This document shows positions 26,042 through 36,289 of a DNA stretch of 54,669 bases, piece by piece. Origin of the DNA: Caldilineales bacterium (GTDB lineage Bacteria; Chloroflexota; Anaerolineae; Caldilineales; Caldilineaceae); contig JAAXGZ010000104.1 in assembly GCA_012271135.1 (NCBI GenBank), forward strand, positions 1 through 54,669, in the 5' to 3' direction. Every line of letters starts with the position of its first letter. The stretch's first letter is position 1. The position numbers were made by a program, and so were the translations under genes. The notes beneath the pieces were generated by a model that saw only the letters and a list, made by a program, of their open reading frames with translations, made no database searches and had not been told where the DNA came from.

Positions 26042-27454
26042 CTATTGTGCGTCAGGCTCCTGCTCCAGCCATCCGTGAAGGAAGTCGAGCACGCTGGCGA
26101 ACAGATAGCGCGTAGTGTCGGATGTGCGGGCACCTAGCTGAAGATAGTGGCTCTCATCCTTGAAGTAAATGGTCTTCACCGGCACCCCGGCGTCGCGCAG
26201 GGCCAATTCGTACTCAAGCGATTGGGACAACGGCACCATTTCGTCCTTCAGTGTGTGAACCAATAAAATGGGCGGCATCTCGGATGCCGAGTACACCGGC
26301 GCATATTGCATGTAGCTGTCTGGCCGCTTGTTGGCCGTGCCCAGCATGGCCAAGGCGTAGCGAAAGACCGGCGGCCACTCCAGTTCACCCGAATAAAACG
26401 CCGCCGCGCCCGTAAACGCGTTGCTGATTCCGCCCAGGGTCACCACCGCGGCAAACTCCCGGTCCGAGATCCGGATCAGTTTGTTGAGGATGGCGGCGCC
26501 ATAGCTGCCGCTGATGGCCAGAAGCCTTGAACTGTCCAACCGGGGATCCAAGAGGCCTTGCGAGGCAAACTGGAGGATCAGGCGCGCATCCAGGGCATGT
26601 TCGGTGACATTGCGCCCCCGAGCACCAATTGGGGACATGGCCACAACGCCGAAACCCTGACTGGCAAATCCAACACTGATGTCCTCCCAGTTCCTGGTGG
26701 CACTGGGATAGAGTGCCAGGAGCATCGGGATTTGGTCTTCCGGGCCAGCGTCGAGCGGCAGGTATAGATACAGCGAATCATTGACCGCCTCCGCCCGTTC
26801 GAAGGTCCATCGGTGCACTTGGGCCCGGGCCCCCTTGGGGAACGGGGTTTCCACAACGTAGCTGCCGGCCGGTTCAAGACTGTAGGCCTCCGGGGCAATC
26901 GGGCCCAAAACATCCCGAAGCTCCAACTCCAGTTCGATCAGGGGCGCAACCGCAGTCACATTGTCCTGGACTGTGATTGAGACCGGCAATCCCAGCATCG
27001 ACCTCGGCATCCCGTACTCGAAACCCGGAGCTCCGGCGATAGGCACGTAGGAGCCTTGTGGCAGATCCGTCAGCAGATAGTGCCCCTCCGCGTCCGTGTG
27101 CGTGACATGCGGTGTTCCCGCAGGCTGGGCCGCCAGTACCACGGCATCGGCAACGGGATTGCCCTCGTACACGACCTGACCAGCCAACATTCCTTGGCCG
27201 GGCGGCAGGGGAGGACCAAGGTGAGGCTCTCCCCCGGCCATCGCCATCTCAATGGGATTGGTGATCACCGACATGCAGCCGGATGCTGCCAACGCCATTC
27301 CAACCAAGATCCAAAACAGGCTGACGCGCCACTCCCAACATGAGCCGGATCGCGTGTTCCCGCGGGCCGAAACCGTGTTCGGGCGCGAACCGGCGCGGCA
27401 TCCCTCGAACCCGGCTTTGGAATGCAACTTGTGGTGGCGGAGTGAAGATTGCAT
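26042..27454 (-). CDS. lipoprotein with carboxypeptidase-regulatory-like and alpha/beta-hydrolase domains
   Basis: The protein has a lipoprotein signal, SLFWILVGMALAASGC, with a good lipobox (LAASGC). A beta-sandwich of the carboxypeptidase-regulatory type (AGQVVYEGNPVADAVV to GSYVPIAGAPGF) comes next. A dienelactone-hydrolase/prolyl-oligopeptidase-like alpha/beta-hydrolase makes up the second half. The probable catalytic triad is Ser in LAISGSYGAAIL, Asp in HTLKDEMVPL and His in DESHYLQL. The nucleophile elbow is SGSYG instead of GxSxG. The start is uncertain: ATG 27454 gives a long n-region before the hydrophobic core, and the frame is open to 27607. The substrate is unknown. Confidence 0.7.
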   Translation of the reverse strand: MQSSLRHHKLHSKAGFEGCRAGSRPNTVSARGNTRSGSCWEWRVSLFWILVGMALAASGCMSVITNPIEMAMAGGEPHLGPPLPPGQGMLAGQVVYEGNPVADAVVLAAQPAGTPHVTHTDAEGHYLLTDLPQGSYVPIAGAPGFEYGMPRSMLGLPVSITVQDNVTAVAPLIELELELRDVLGPIAPEAYSLEPAGSYVVETPFPKGARAQVHRWTFERAEAVNDSLYLYLPLDAGPEDQIPMLLALYPSATRNWEDISVGFASQGFGVVAMSPIGARGRNVTEHALDARLILQFASQGLLDPRLDSSRLLAISGSYGAAILNKLIRISDREFAAVVTLGGISNAFTGAAAFYSGELEWPPVFRYALAMLGTANKRPDSYMQYAPVYSASEMPPILLVHTLKDEMVPLSQSLEYELALRDAGVPVKTIYFKDESHYLQLGARTSDTTRYLFASVLDFLHGWLEQEPDAQ

Positions 27455-27914
27455 GGCGGAGGTTTGGCGAGTTGCGCCATCAACTTGCAGGAAGCCTGAA
27501 GTACCGGGAACACGAGCGGCGGCCGTGGCCACCGCCCCGAAATCCCACCGCCTCCCTACCCAAAGAGTACCAAGCCAAAACGGGAATGGGCGGCAACACG
27601 GCAACAATCAACCTGACCGTGTTGAAGCGCACCGCCATCGGAAACTTGGTCGATTGCGAATGCGCCTTGCTGGACCTCCCGATGAAATCCGGGGGCCGGG
27701 CACTTCCTCGCCCCATCAGGAACCTGCACCGAATTCAGGTCCGGGTTGGGCGCTGTCTTTGCGACAATGGTTCAGTTCCGGTTAACGGCAAACCCGTGTG
27801 TCCGTTTCGGGCGCACGCGCACCAAACCATGATGGTGGCAGCTCTCGTACGGCCTCGCCGCGATCAGCTTGCCGCTGTCGGCGCGAACGAACACTTCGCT
27901 TCCAGGAAACACGC
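27455..27914. other. intergenic region between divergent lipoprotein and tricorn genes
   Basis: About 460 bases separate the two divergent starts. I see no conserved reading frame, hairpin or convincing -35/-10 pair. An AGGA ribosome site for the tricorn gene lies at 27903-27906. Confidence 0.4.
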
Positions 27915-30900
27915 ATGCAAGGCTACTACCGACATCCGACCGTCCAAGGAGACCGAATCGTCTTCGTCAGTGAAGACGACTTATGGTCCGTTGGTCTTCA
28001 GGGCGGAGTTCCCCTGCGTCTCACCAGCAATCTTGGCGAAATCGAGTTTCCCCTGCTGTCTCCCAATGGAGCCCGAATTGCGTTCGTGGCCCGTGATGAA
28101 GGCGCTCCTGACATTTATGTAATGGATGCCGGTGGCGGCACCGCCCAGCGCCTGACGTGGCAGGGAGATGCCATGCAAACGGCTGCGTGGAGCCCCAACG
28201 GCGAGTGGATTTACTTCGTTACATCGGCCCGCCAGCCCGTGCGCGGATCGACGGTTCTCAACAGGGTCCGAAGTTCACCCACCCGGTTTGTTGCCGAGGA
28301 GGTGCCATTGGGCCGGGCCTCAGCGATTGGTTTCGGACCCGACGGCGCGGTGGTTCTGGGTCGCAACACCGGTGATCCGGCCCGTTGGAAGCGGTACCGG
28401 GGCGGCACCGCCGGCCGATTGTGGGTATCCCCCAGGGCAGGCGAGCAGTTCAGCCGCATTCTTCCCGATCTGGACGGCAACTTGGCCTCGCCCATGTGGA
28501 TTGGGACCGGCCAGGGGCTGGCAGACGAACGAATCTTCCTGGTTAGCGACCATGAAGGCTGTGGGAACATCTACAGTTGCCTGCCTTCCGGCGAAGATCT
28601 CACCAGGCACACCCACCATGACGACTTCTATGCACGCTATCCATCCTGGGGCTTGGACGGCGATGGCCGGCCCATCATTGCCTACCATGTGGGAGCCGAC
28701 CTCCACCTGCTGGACATCCTGAACGACACCGCCGTTCGGGTGGATGTGACCTGGTCCTCGCCGAGGGTGCAGCGCAACCGCAAGTTCGCGGAGGCGTCGG
28801 GGCATCTCGAATCGGCCAATCTGCATCCGGAAGGTCATTCGGTCGCCCTGTCCGCGCGCGGCAAGGCCTTCGCATTCGGAAACCATGCCGGCGGGGTCCT
28901 GCAGCTGGGAACACCCCAGGGAGTGCGTTATCGCCTGCCTTCCTGGCTGCGGGACGGCAAGCGCATCGTGGCCGTAACCGACGCCATTGGCGAAGAACGT
29001 CTCCAGGTGTTCACACCGGGCCGCGAGCCGGCCAAGTCGGACTTGCACGAGGGATTTGCCTTCGGCCGGGCCATGAATCTGTACGTCAACCCGGCGGTGG
29101 ACATTGTGGCGATCACAAACCACCGCTACGAACTCTGGCTGTACAACCTGGAAGACCAGACACACCTGCTGATTGACCGGTCGCCGCACGGCCACATCGA
29201 ACACGCCGACTGGTCTCCGGACGGCCGCTGGCTGGCTTGGGAAAGGGCTCCCACCCTCCACAGCCATGCCATCCGCCTGTACCGCAGGGAATCGCCGGTG
29301 CCCGACGGCGAAGAACCCAATGGTTCGGAACAGCCACTGACCGTGGACTTGGGAACGCCCGTATTACAGGACCACTGTCCGGTGTTCGATCCCAAGGGCC
29401 GCTATCTCTACTTTCTCAGCAGCCGGATCCTCAATCCGGTCTACGACACCGTTCAGTTCAATCTGTCGTTCCCCGGCCCCATGCGGCCCTATCTGGTCAC
29501 GCTGCAGCGTGATCTTCCCAATCCGTTCGTCCCACGCACCGGTGAGGATGCGGACGAGGAAGACGAAGAGGAAAAACAGGAGCAGACAAAGCCCGACGAA
29601 AACGGCACGCCCGCGGCGAACGGCGATTCGACTGCGGAAGCCACCGACGGACCGGACAAGGCGAAGGACCCTGCTCCCAAACCCTTGCAGGTCGACGTTG
29701 ACGGAATCGCGGACCGGATTCTCCCCTTCCCGGTGCCTGCAGGTCTGTTCACCGGCCTGGCGGCGGCCGAGGATCGGGTGTTCTGGCTGGCTTCGGAAAC
29801 CAGGCAGACCATGAAGGATCCGTGGTTGGACGATGAAACATCGCACGGAGCCACACTCCAGGCCTGGGTGTTCAAGGACCACAAACCGAGCGAGGTGGCC
29901 ACGGATGTGTCCGACATCAGCCTGTCCGCCAACCGCAAACATCTGCTGTACCGGGTTGATCAGCGCCTTCGGATCATTAAGGCCAGCGAAAACACCGACA
30001 GCCTGACCAATGAAGGCACGCCCCACGTCACCGGGTGGTTGGATCTCGACCGCATTCGTCTGTCGATCGAGCCTCCGGCCGAATGGCAACAGATGCTGGC
30101 GGAGGCCTGGCGACTGCAAAGAGACCAATTCTGGACGCCCGAGATGTCCGGCGTGAACTGGCAAGCCGTCCACGATCGGTACGCTCCCCTGGTGCAACGA
30201 CTCGCAAGCCGGCGCGAATTCAGCGACCTGTGCTGGGAAATGCAGGGCGAGCTGAGCACGAGCCACTGCTACGAGTTTGGAGGCGACTACCGACCGGGTC
30301 CGAGTTGGCCAATCGGCACCCTGGCCGCAGAGTTCGAGTGGCAGGCGGATCCGCCGGGATGGCGGCTCGACGACTGGATCGAAGGCGACGTGTGGGAACC
30401 CGAAGTCCATTCCCCGTTTGCCGAGGCCGGGGTCGACGTGGCCAGGGGAGACCTGTTGGTTTCCGTCAACGGACAGCCCGTTTCGGAAAGCGTTCCTCCC
30501 GCCAGACTGTTGGTCAACCTGGCCGGTCAGGAAGTTCAGCTTGGTTTCCGACGCGGTGCCCAAGTCAAGTCTGCCGATGAGAAGCCGCCGACCGAAACCG
30601 ACATGCTGAAGGAAGTCACGGTCCGCACCATGACCGGTGACAAACGTGCGCTGTACCGCGCCTGGGTGAACGCCAACCGGGTGAAAGTGCATGCGGCGTC
30701 GGACGGCCGTCTCGGCTACCTGCACATTCCCGACATGGGACCGTGGGGCTATGCGGAGTTTCACCGCGGCTTCCTGGGCGAACTCCATCGGCAAGGCCTG
30801 GTTGTGGATTTGCGCTTCAACGGCGGCGGCCATGTGAGTGCCCTGCTGCTCGAAAAGCTGGCGCGCCGCCAGCTTGGGTTCGACCAAACCAGGTGGGGGG

Positions 30901-31346
30901 GAGTCGCACCCTATCCGGAGGAGGCGGTGTCCGGCCCCATCGTGGCCCTGACCAACGATGCCGCCGGCAGCGACGGCGACATATTCAGCCATGCCTTTAA
31001 GTTGATGGGACTGGGAACGCTGATCGGCACACGGACCTGGGGCGGCGTGATCGGGATCTGGCCGCGCCATGCCCTGGTGGACGGCACGGTCACCACGCAG
31101 CCGGAGTACAGCTTCTGGTTCAAGGACGTGGGCTGGACAGTCGAGAATCACGGTACCGACCCGGACATTGAAATCGAGATTTCCCCGGACGACTTCCGTG
31201 AAAAGCGCGATCCCCAACTCGATACCTCGGTGGCCGAAGCACTTCGACTGCTGCAGGAACAACCGCCTCTCCAGTTCGAACCCGGAGACCTGCCGAACCT
31301 GGCCGGTGCCCCCCAATTAACCACAGTGGAGGGCAATGACCAATGA
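27915..31346 (+). CDS. tricorn-type protease (S41 family)
   Basis: The 1143-residue protein is a bacterial homologue of archaeal tricorn, a large cytoplasmic serine protease that cuts peptides released by upstream proteases. The first about 650 residues are beta-propeller repeats (SPNGARIAFVARDEGAPDIY; DWSPDGRWLAW). An acidic, Glu/Lys-rich linker of about 60 residues at about 540-600 interrupts them. A PDZ-like domain (VARGDLLVSVNGQPVSES) and the S41 core follow. The tricorn catalytic residues all have counterparts: Ser783-His784 in STSHCYEFGGD, Ser1019-Asp1020 in AAGSDGDIF and Glu1077 in VENHGTDPD. ATG 27915 was chosen at the start of similarity. The stop overlaps the next start by four bases. 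Confidence 0.93.
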   Translation: MQGYYRHPTVQGDRIVFVSEDDLWSVGLQGGVPLRLTSNLGEIEFPLLSPNGARIAFVARDEGAPDIYVMDAGGGTAQRLTWQGDAMQTAAWSPNGEWIYFVTSARQPVRGSTVLNRVRSSPTRFVAEEVPLGRASAIGFGPDGAVVLGRNTGDPARWKRYRGGTAGRLWVSPRAGEQFSRILPDLDGNLASPMWIGTGQGLADERIFLVSDHEGCGNIYSCLPSGEDLTRHTHHDDFYARYPSWGLDGDGRPIIAYHVGADLHLLDILNDTAVRVDVTWSSPRVQRNRKFAEASGHLESANLHPEGHSVALSARGKAFAFGNHAGGVLQLGTPQGVRYRLPSWLRDGKRIVAVTDAIGEERLQVFTPGREPAKSDLHEGFAFGRAMNLYVNPAVDIVAITNHRYELWLYNLEDQTHLLIDRSPHGHIEHADWSPDGRWLAWERAPTLHSHAIRLYRRESPVPDGEEPNGSEQPLTVDLGTPVLQDHCPVFDPKGRYLYFLSSRILNPVYDTVQFNLSFPGPMRPYLVTLQRDLPNPFVPRTGEDADEEDEEEKQEQTKPDENGTPAANGDSTAEATDGPDKAKDPAPKPLQVDVDGIADRILPFPVPAGLFTGLAAAEDRVFWLASETRQTMKDPWLDDETSHGATLQAWVFKDHKPSEVATDVSDISLSANRKHLLYRVDQRLRIIKASENTDSLTNEGTPHVTGWLDLDRIRLSIEPPAEWQQMLAEAWRLQRDQFWTPEMSGVNWQAVHDRYAPLVQRLASRREFSDLCWEMQGELSTSHCYEFGGDYRPGPSWPIGTLAAEFEWQADPPGWRLDDWIEGDVWEPEVHSPFAEAGVDVARGDLLVSVNGQPVSESVPPARLLVNLAGQEVQLGFRRGAQVKSADEKPPTETDMLKEVTVRTMTGDKRALYRAWVNANRVKVHAASDGRLGYLHIPDMGPWGYAEFHRGFLGELHRQGLVVDLRFNGGGHVSALLLEKLARRQLGFDQTRWGGVAPYPEEAVSGPIVALTNDAAGSDGDIFSHAFKLMGLGTLIGTRTWGGVIGIWPRHALVDGTVTTQPEYSFWFKDVGWTVENHGTDPDIEIEISPDDFREKRDPQLDTSVAEALRLLQEQPPLQFEPGDLPNLAGAPQLTTVEGNDQ

Positions 31347-32719
31347 CCGGATCCGACAGCAGCCGCTTCGACCCGCGCGTCCTGGACGCGGACCCGGAAC
31401 GAAGAAACACAGTACTCCAAGTGCTGGAGGCCGCGCTCGAGGCCGCGGATCCGGCCCGTGCGGTTCTGCACCACGTGTCGCTGGACGGCGACCAACTGCG
31501 ACTGGCGGATCAAACCATCGACCTGTCCGCCGTGGACCGCATCCTGGTGACCGGGGCGGGCAAGGCCGGAGCATTGATGAGCCAAGCGTTGGAGGCCATC
31601 CTGGGGGACCGGATAACCGCGGGCTTGGTGGTGGTCAAGGACGGCCATCGGGCATCAACGGAGATCATCGAAATCTGCGAGGCCCGCCATCCCGTACCCA
31701 ACGAGGCCGGTGTGACGGCGGGCCGCCGCATCCTTGAACTGCTGGCGGACACCACGGAACGGGACTTGGTGATCAACCTCCTGTCCGGCGGTGGTTCCGC
31801 GTTGCTGGTGGCTCCGGCCGAAGGCCTGACCCTGGCCGATCTGCAGGCCATGACAGCCAGCCTGCTTGGGGCCGGGGCAACGATCAATGAGATCAATTGC
31901 CTGCGCAAGCACTGCAGCCAGGTCAAGGGCGGGCAGCTGGCCCGCTCCATCCACCCGGCTCGCTTCGCCACCCTGGCCGTGAGCGACGTCATCGGCAGTC
32001 CATTGGACGTGATTGCCAGTGGTCCCACAGTCCCCGACAGCGGTGACTGGCAGGAAACCCGGAGCATCGTGGAAAAATTCCAGTTGATGCCGTCGCTGCC
32101 GTCGCCAGTCCGCGCTCGCCTGGAAGCGGGCTGGCGCGGCGAACTTCCCGATACTCCGAACGCCGACGATCCTCTCTTCGCGGGCAATCCCACGCTTGTG
32201 GTGGCGGACAACCGCATGGCCATGGCCGCGGCCGAAACCCGGGCGCGCGAATTGGGCTTCAACACGGTATGGATGTCCTCGTACGTGGAAGGCGAAGCGT
32301 CCGAAGTTGCGAAGGTGTTGTGTGGCTTCGGACGTGAGGTTGCCGGATACGGCCTGCCCGTGTCCACCCCGGCCTGTCTTCTGTTCGGGGGGGAAACAAC
32401 GGTAACCCTTGGCGATAATAGCGGACAGGGGGGACGCAATCAGGAACTCGCGCTCGCGGCAGCCTTTGAATTGGCAGACCAGCCCTGCACGGTCCTGGCC
32501 TCACTGGCCACTGATGGAACAGATGGCCCCACGGACAGCGCGGGCGCGCTGGCGGACGCAGGATCCCTGCAGCGGGGCATGGCGGCCGGTTTGAATCCCC
32601 ATCGGCACCTCACCGGACACAATGCCTACCCGTGGCTGACCGCGGCCGGTGACATGCTGGTCACCGGACCCACGATGACCAATGTCAACGATTTGATGGC
32701 CCTGTTCGTTTTTGAATAG
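31343..32719 (+). CDS. glycerate 2-kinase (MOFRL/DUF4147 family)
   Basis: The 458-residue enzyme phosphorylates D-glycerate to 2-phosphoglycerate. Family motifs include VTGAGKAGALMSQALE, LLSGGGSALLVAPAEGL and INEINCLRKHCSQVKGGQLA. The C-terminal MOFRL domain shows FGGETTVTL and GGRNQELALAAA, and the protein ends with GPTMTNVNDLMALF. The start ATG overlaps the tricorn stop (ATGA), so the two are translationally coupled, an unusual partnership of protease and sugar-acid kinase. The ferredoxin gene follows after 81 bases. Confidence 0.92.
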   Translation: MTGSDSSRFDPRVLDADPERRNTVLQVLEAALEAADPARAVLHHVSLDGDQLRLADQTIDLSAVDRILVTGAGKAGALMSQALEAILGDRITAGLVVVKDGHRASTEIIEICEARHPVPNEAGVTAGRRILELLADTTERDLVINLLSGGGSALLVAPAEGLTLADLQAMTASLLGAGATINEINCLRKHCSQVKGGQLARSIHPARFATLAVSDVIGSPLDVIASGPTVPDSGDWQETRSIVEKFQLMPSLPSPVRARLEAGWRGELPDTPNADDPLFAGNPTLVVADNRMAMAAAETRARELGFNTVWMSSYVEGEASEVAKVLCGFGREVAGYGLPVSTPACLLFGGETTVTLGDNSGQGGRNQELALAAAFELADQPCTVLASLATDGTDGPTDSAGALADAGSLQRGMAAGLNPHRHLTGHNAYPWLTAAGDMLVTGPTMTNVNDLMALFVFE

Positions 32720-32800
32720 GCGGTCGGGCCCGTAAGATTCGGGTTCGCGCAGTTTCGCCGATCCACTCGGCGGCACCGCCCAACACAAGGAGCACCACAT

Positions 32801-33163
32801 ATGAGCAGTGTCAACATTACCGTCAAGGGAGAAGGCACCTTCTCCGTCCCAGAAGGCAAGCGCCTGGTGCTCGCGCTGGTGGACGAGTGCGGCATTGACC
32901 AACTACACGCCTGCGGTGGCAACTGCATGTGCACCACCTGTGCCGTCAGTTTCGTGGAGGGCGAGCCCACCGTCACCACGGCCGCCGAACAGGCCAAGCT
33001 TGCGGAGCGGGGATTGAGCGGCGTCCGCCTGTCGTGCCAGATTCAGGCGGCGGACGGCATGCAGGTCGAGATTTTGAATCGCCTGGAGGGTTCTGGCCGA
33101 CCTGATCCGGGCAGTCGTCCCAGTGACGACATCACACCTGATCCGGAATGGGTGAATCTCTGA
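32801..33163 (+). CDS. [2Fe-2S] ferredoxin
   Basis: This 120-residue electron carrier has a [2Fe-2S] site of the C-x5-C-x2-C type (HACGGNCMCTTC, with an extra Cys inside the loop) and a distal Cys in RLSCQIQ. The sequence opens with a beta strand, SVNITVKGEGTFSVPEGK, as in adrenodoxin-type ferredoxins. The C-terminal about 25 residues (GSGRPDPGSRPSDD) are probably disordered. ATG 32801 has an AAGGAG ribosome site eight bases upstream. Its redox partner is not identifiable from the neighbours. Two hairpins follow the gene. Confidence 0.9.
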   Translation: MSSVNITVKGEGTFSVPEGKRLVLALVDECGIDQLHACGGNCMCTTCAVSFVEGEPTVTTAAEQAKLAERGLSGVRLSCQIQAADGMQVEILNRLEGSGRPDPGSRPSDDITPDPEWVNL

Positions 33164-33177
33164 TAGCGGTACGCGCC

Positions 33178-33210
33178 AGAGCACGCGGCGATCGAACGGC
33201 CGCGTACTCT
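33178..33210 (+). terminator. hairpin after the ferredoxin gene
   Basis: AGAGCACGCGGC pairs with GCCGCGTACTCT, forming an 11-bp stem with one mismatch around a GATCGAACG-type loop, 15 bases after the stop codon. It is followed by GCCTTTCC, a weak T-rich tail. A transcription terminator is likely. Confidence 0.55.
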
Positions 33211-33408
33211 GCCTTTCCGATGGGTCCTGCACGGGATGACGCGAGCCGACGGTAGGGCCTGATCAAAGTTGGTGGCAGTTCAACCGTCCCAGCACAGCCA
33301 TCAATCAGTACGGCATTGATCGTCCGGCACGCCCTTGGGTTTGCCTGGTAAGGGCGTGTTCCATGGATGTTTCCGTGGCTCGGACCGCAGGATCAATGCC
33401 GCAACACA

Positions 33409-33439
33409 CGGAGAGCGTGGAGCAATTCCACGCTCTCCG
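33409..33439. terminator. perfect 13-bp hairpin between convergent genes
   Basis: CGGAGAGCGTGGA and TCCACGCTCTCCG form a perfect 13-bp stem around GCAAT. It lies between the ferredoxin gene (plus) and the secreted protein gene (minus). On the minus strand it is followed by TGTGTTG. It probably acts as a bidirectional terminator. Confidence 0.6.
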
Positions 33440-33514
33440 CGTTCAAACCGGACTCTGACCCTTGGGCTCCGCGATAGGAATCAACCTCGCATCTTCAGTC
33501 CGAAGTTTCGGGAT

Positions 33515-34699
33515 CTAGCCGAGGGTCAGCAGCCTGGCCAGCGCCAAGGCCAGCGACGCAGGTTGAATTTGACCGACGAGCTCGCCTGTCAACGCGTTGA
33601 TGTCACCCATGCCGGTAGCGACCGCGAGCACGAGTTCCTGCAGCGTGTCGGGGTTGATGTCCCGGAGCAAAATGCCGCCCCAGACCTGTTCGATGGCCGC
33701 ATCGGAGAAGAGACGGTCGGCCAGTCCTCCAGGCAGCATGTCGCCCATGCCGGCCGCGACGGTGTCTTGGACAAACGGCGCGCGCAGGGCCTCCTGCACG
33801 ATTCCGCGCCACGTCTCATCGGCCAGGTCGTCGGCGACCATGGTGATGTAGTCGGCGGTAGACATCATCTGGCCCATCAGGACGCCGTTCACGATGCCGG
33901 CGACTGTCCCAGGGCTGAGATCGCCCAGGATCAGTGCTGCCACACCCGTGCCTGCCACAAGGTCGCGCATGGAGTCGTCAAGCACGACACAAGCCGACAT
34001 GGCCTGGAGGTTGCCACTGGCATTGATACCGACCGAGACCCGACCGCTGCTACTGAACGACACAGGGCTGATGGACGCATCGGCCGTAGCCAGGCAGCCG
34101 GTCTGGTAGAGCGCTGCCACCTGACGCAGCCACGCGGTCACCGGCGTAACGTTGGCATCTGAGATCTGGTTAAGCCGGGCCGCGGACATGGTGGAGTCCT
34201 CACCCAGGCCGGAAATGGAGTTGACGACCAGGGACACGCCCAGCTCGTCGATGCCGCCCTCGGTCACCGCAACCGTGTAGTCCACGTTGTGTACGCTGCT
34301 GGTGTAGAGCGACATGTTCGGCTCACACGTGCGCTGGGACAACTGCATCCGGGAGCGGAGGTTCATGACATTGTCGGCACCGCTTGTAATGACGGTGGAT
34401 GCCGGGACCCAGCGCATGCGAACTTCGCAGGACTCCTCGACGGAGCCGCCGTACGCCAACTGATCGTCGATCAACTTGACCACATCGTTGAGATCGACGG
34501 TTCCGTTGATCCGCATGTTGAGAACGCCGTCGTCCATGCTCACCGGATCGATGCCGTCGAAGGACACCGTCACCGTGCGGTAGCCGGCCGGAATTTCGAT
34601 TTCGCCGGCCAAATGGCCGTCGGCCAAGGCAGCCGAAGGGGCCAGGAGCAGAATCAAGGCTGCCAACGCCAAGGCGGACAGCAAAGTGAGTTTGCGCAT
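33515..34699 (-). CDS. secreted protein of unknown function
   Basis: I do not recognise this 394-residue protein. It begins with a clear signal peptide (MRKLTLLSALALAALILLLA, cleavage near ALADG). Residues about 30-140 look beta-rich and contain two cysteines (SCEVRMRW and RTCEP). The C-terminal half is helical, with repeated MGDxxPGG/INALTG-like turns and a leucine-rich end. The start at ATG 34699 is supported by a GGGAG ribosome site six bases upstream. It stands alone between a terminator hairpin and a non-coding gap. An envelope or extracellular location is all that can be said. Confidence 0.7.
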   Translation of the reverse strand: MRKLTLLSALALAALILLLAPSAALADGHLAGEIEIPAGYRTVTVSFDGIDPVSMDDGVLNMRINGTVDLNDVVKLIDDQLAYGGSVEESCEVRMRWVPASTVITSGADNVMNLRSRMQLSQRTCEPNMSLYTSSVHNVDYTVAVTEGGIDELGVSLVVNSISGLGEDSTMSAARLNQISDANVTPVTAWLRQVAALYQTGCLATADASISPVSFSSSGRVSVGINASGNLQAMSACVVLDDSMRDLVAGTGVAALILGDLSPGTVAGIVNGVLMGQMMSTADYITMVADDLADETWRGIVQEALRAPFVQDTVAAGMGDMLPGGLADRLFSDAAIEQVWGGILLRDINPDTLQELVLAVATGMGDINALTGELVGQIQPASLALALARLLTLG

Positions 34700-35211
34700 T
34701 GCGCTCTCCCAAGTTTGGAAATGGAACGGAGGCACTCGATGTCTGCCGACACGAATGACGTGCCGCGTCGATTGTACACCGGAACACGGGCGATGAATTT
34801 TAACGATCCACGGTCGAACCATCCCGCCGGGTTGGTATACGACAACGATTCCCGGAGCTGTCTGGCAGGAGTCGCGGGAGCATTGTGGCCCCCGCGTAGG
34901 CAAATCGTCAGATTCAGGCTGCACGAGCCAAGCCACTGCAAGCCTGGCTGCCGTCCCGGCTCGTCAGGGAGGCCGCGCGGTGCGGGACCTTGCCGATGGA
35001 CGATGGCCTGGGATTGGACCCTACATCGCGTACCCGTCTGAAACACGGCGGGGCTTCAATGCGGAAAGGGGAAGGGTTTCGGTCCGTGTCCGCCGGCAAC
35101 GTCTTCCCGGCCTACGCCCGGTGGGCGGCGGATGCCGTGCCCCCTGTCCGCAAACCATTCAGCAGGTAGAAAGGGGTCGTGCGGTGCAGCCAGGAACGGG
35201 AGGCGAAGATG
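34700..35211. other. intergenic region, no gene recognised
   Basis: The promoter of the secreted protein gene probably lies here. On the minus strand a TACAAT hexamer sits at 34772-34777 with only a weak -35. The part near 35050-35200 may hold further remnants of the decayed Uma2-type gene, but no reading frame is convincing. Confidence 0.35.
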
Positions 35212-36289
35212 GCTGCGGTGGAGGTGCGGGAACAGACATCGGCAAGTCCCAACGGGCGCGTGCAGGAACGGTACGCCGAACCGCGCGGCGGGCGGTACCT
35301 GAAGCGTGGCGGTTCGACCTCGAGGCTCGGTACCACTACACCGCCAAATACCCGTACTTCCGGACACGGATATGAAGCAGACCGGACCACCGACCCCGAC
35401 TACGGCATCGAGGGCATCCATCCCTGCAAGTTCGACGCGGCCGGCATCGAACTCATGGTCGACATCCGGACGCGGAGAATCCAGCGCGCCGCGGGCGACA
35501 CGGACTTCGACAAGCTGGACGACCACGTGGAACTCGAAGTGGGCGTCCACTACATGAAAACGAACAGTGTGGTGCGCCCGGTCTTCCCGGACCTGATGGT
35601 GCTGCCACGGGTGAACATGCTGGGCATGGCGTCCGAACCGGATCGCGCCCTTCGGTTCCACCAGGGGAATCCCCCTCCGTCATTGGTGTTGGAGTTACTG
35701 TCGCACGGTGGTGCACAACGGGATCTGGGAGATAGACTGTGGCTGTATACGGATCTGGGAGTCCGCGAGTACCTGATGTACGACCTCAGGGGCAAGCGCC
35801 GGAAGGGATCGCCGCGGGAGCTGTTGTTGTACCGCCTGGAAGCCGGAGCCTACGAGCAGGCCGAGCCCCTGAAAAAGGCATCCGCATCTGGCCCGGAAGT
35901 GCACTGGAGAGGATGTGTTTGGCACAAACATTCGCATGCAATCAGATCCGCGGGAAGGGTTCAGTTCCCAGCCGGAACAGCAGCGGCCGGCACCCCGCTT
36001 CCAGTGGTGGGACGAGGGACAGGGCCGCAGGCGCGACCACCGGACCGATGCGGAAGGCGAGCGGGAACAAGCGGAGCAGGAGACGCGCCGCCGGCATGCG
36101 CGAGAACCGGGGGAAATTCGGACGGAACGCCAGCGGACGCGGTTGCCCGCGTTCTGGCAGTGCATCAGGCACCGCACGAGTGGTATTCGCTGCTGGTATC
36201 CGACAAACCTGACTACGGCAGCAACGGCGGTCCCTGTTGGGGCCCACACCCGCGGCGAGGGGTTCCTCGCCGAAATCGCCGCCGCCAGG
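35212..36289 (+). pseudogene. Uma2-family (DUF820) endonuclease-like gene, frameshifted
   Basis: The central frame encodes a recognisable Uma2/DUF820 core, a PD-(D/E)XK-like fold. It reads VVRPVFPDLMVLPRV, PSLVLELLSHGGAQRDLGDR and LWLYTDLGVREYLMYDLRGK. Upstream, EARYHYTAKYPYFRTR is in a different frame and runs into a stop just before the core, so one frameshift lies near 35370. Downstream, after about 35900, the Gln/Arg/Glu-rich tail typical of these proteins (EGEREQAEQETRRRHARE) is again in another frame. At least two shifts make this a pseudogene. It ends against the convergent E2 gene. Uma2 genes are abundant and expendable in Chloroflexota and Cyanobacteria. Confidence 0.65.

Noticed and set aside
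29364..31316. A 650-codon open frame on the minus strand
   Set aside because: It mirrors the tricorn gene, whose catalytic residues are all present on the plus strand. No recognisable protein features.
33409..33439. A small RNA or riboswitch
   Set aside because: The perfect stem between convergent genes is fully explained as a terminator; no further conserved structure is visible.
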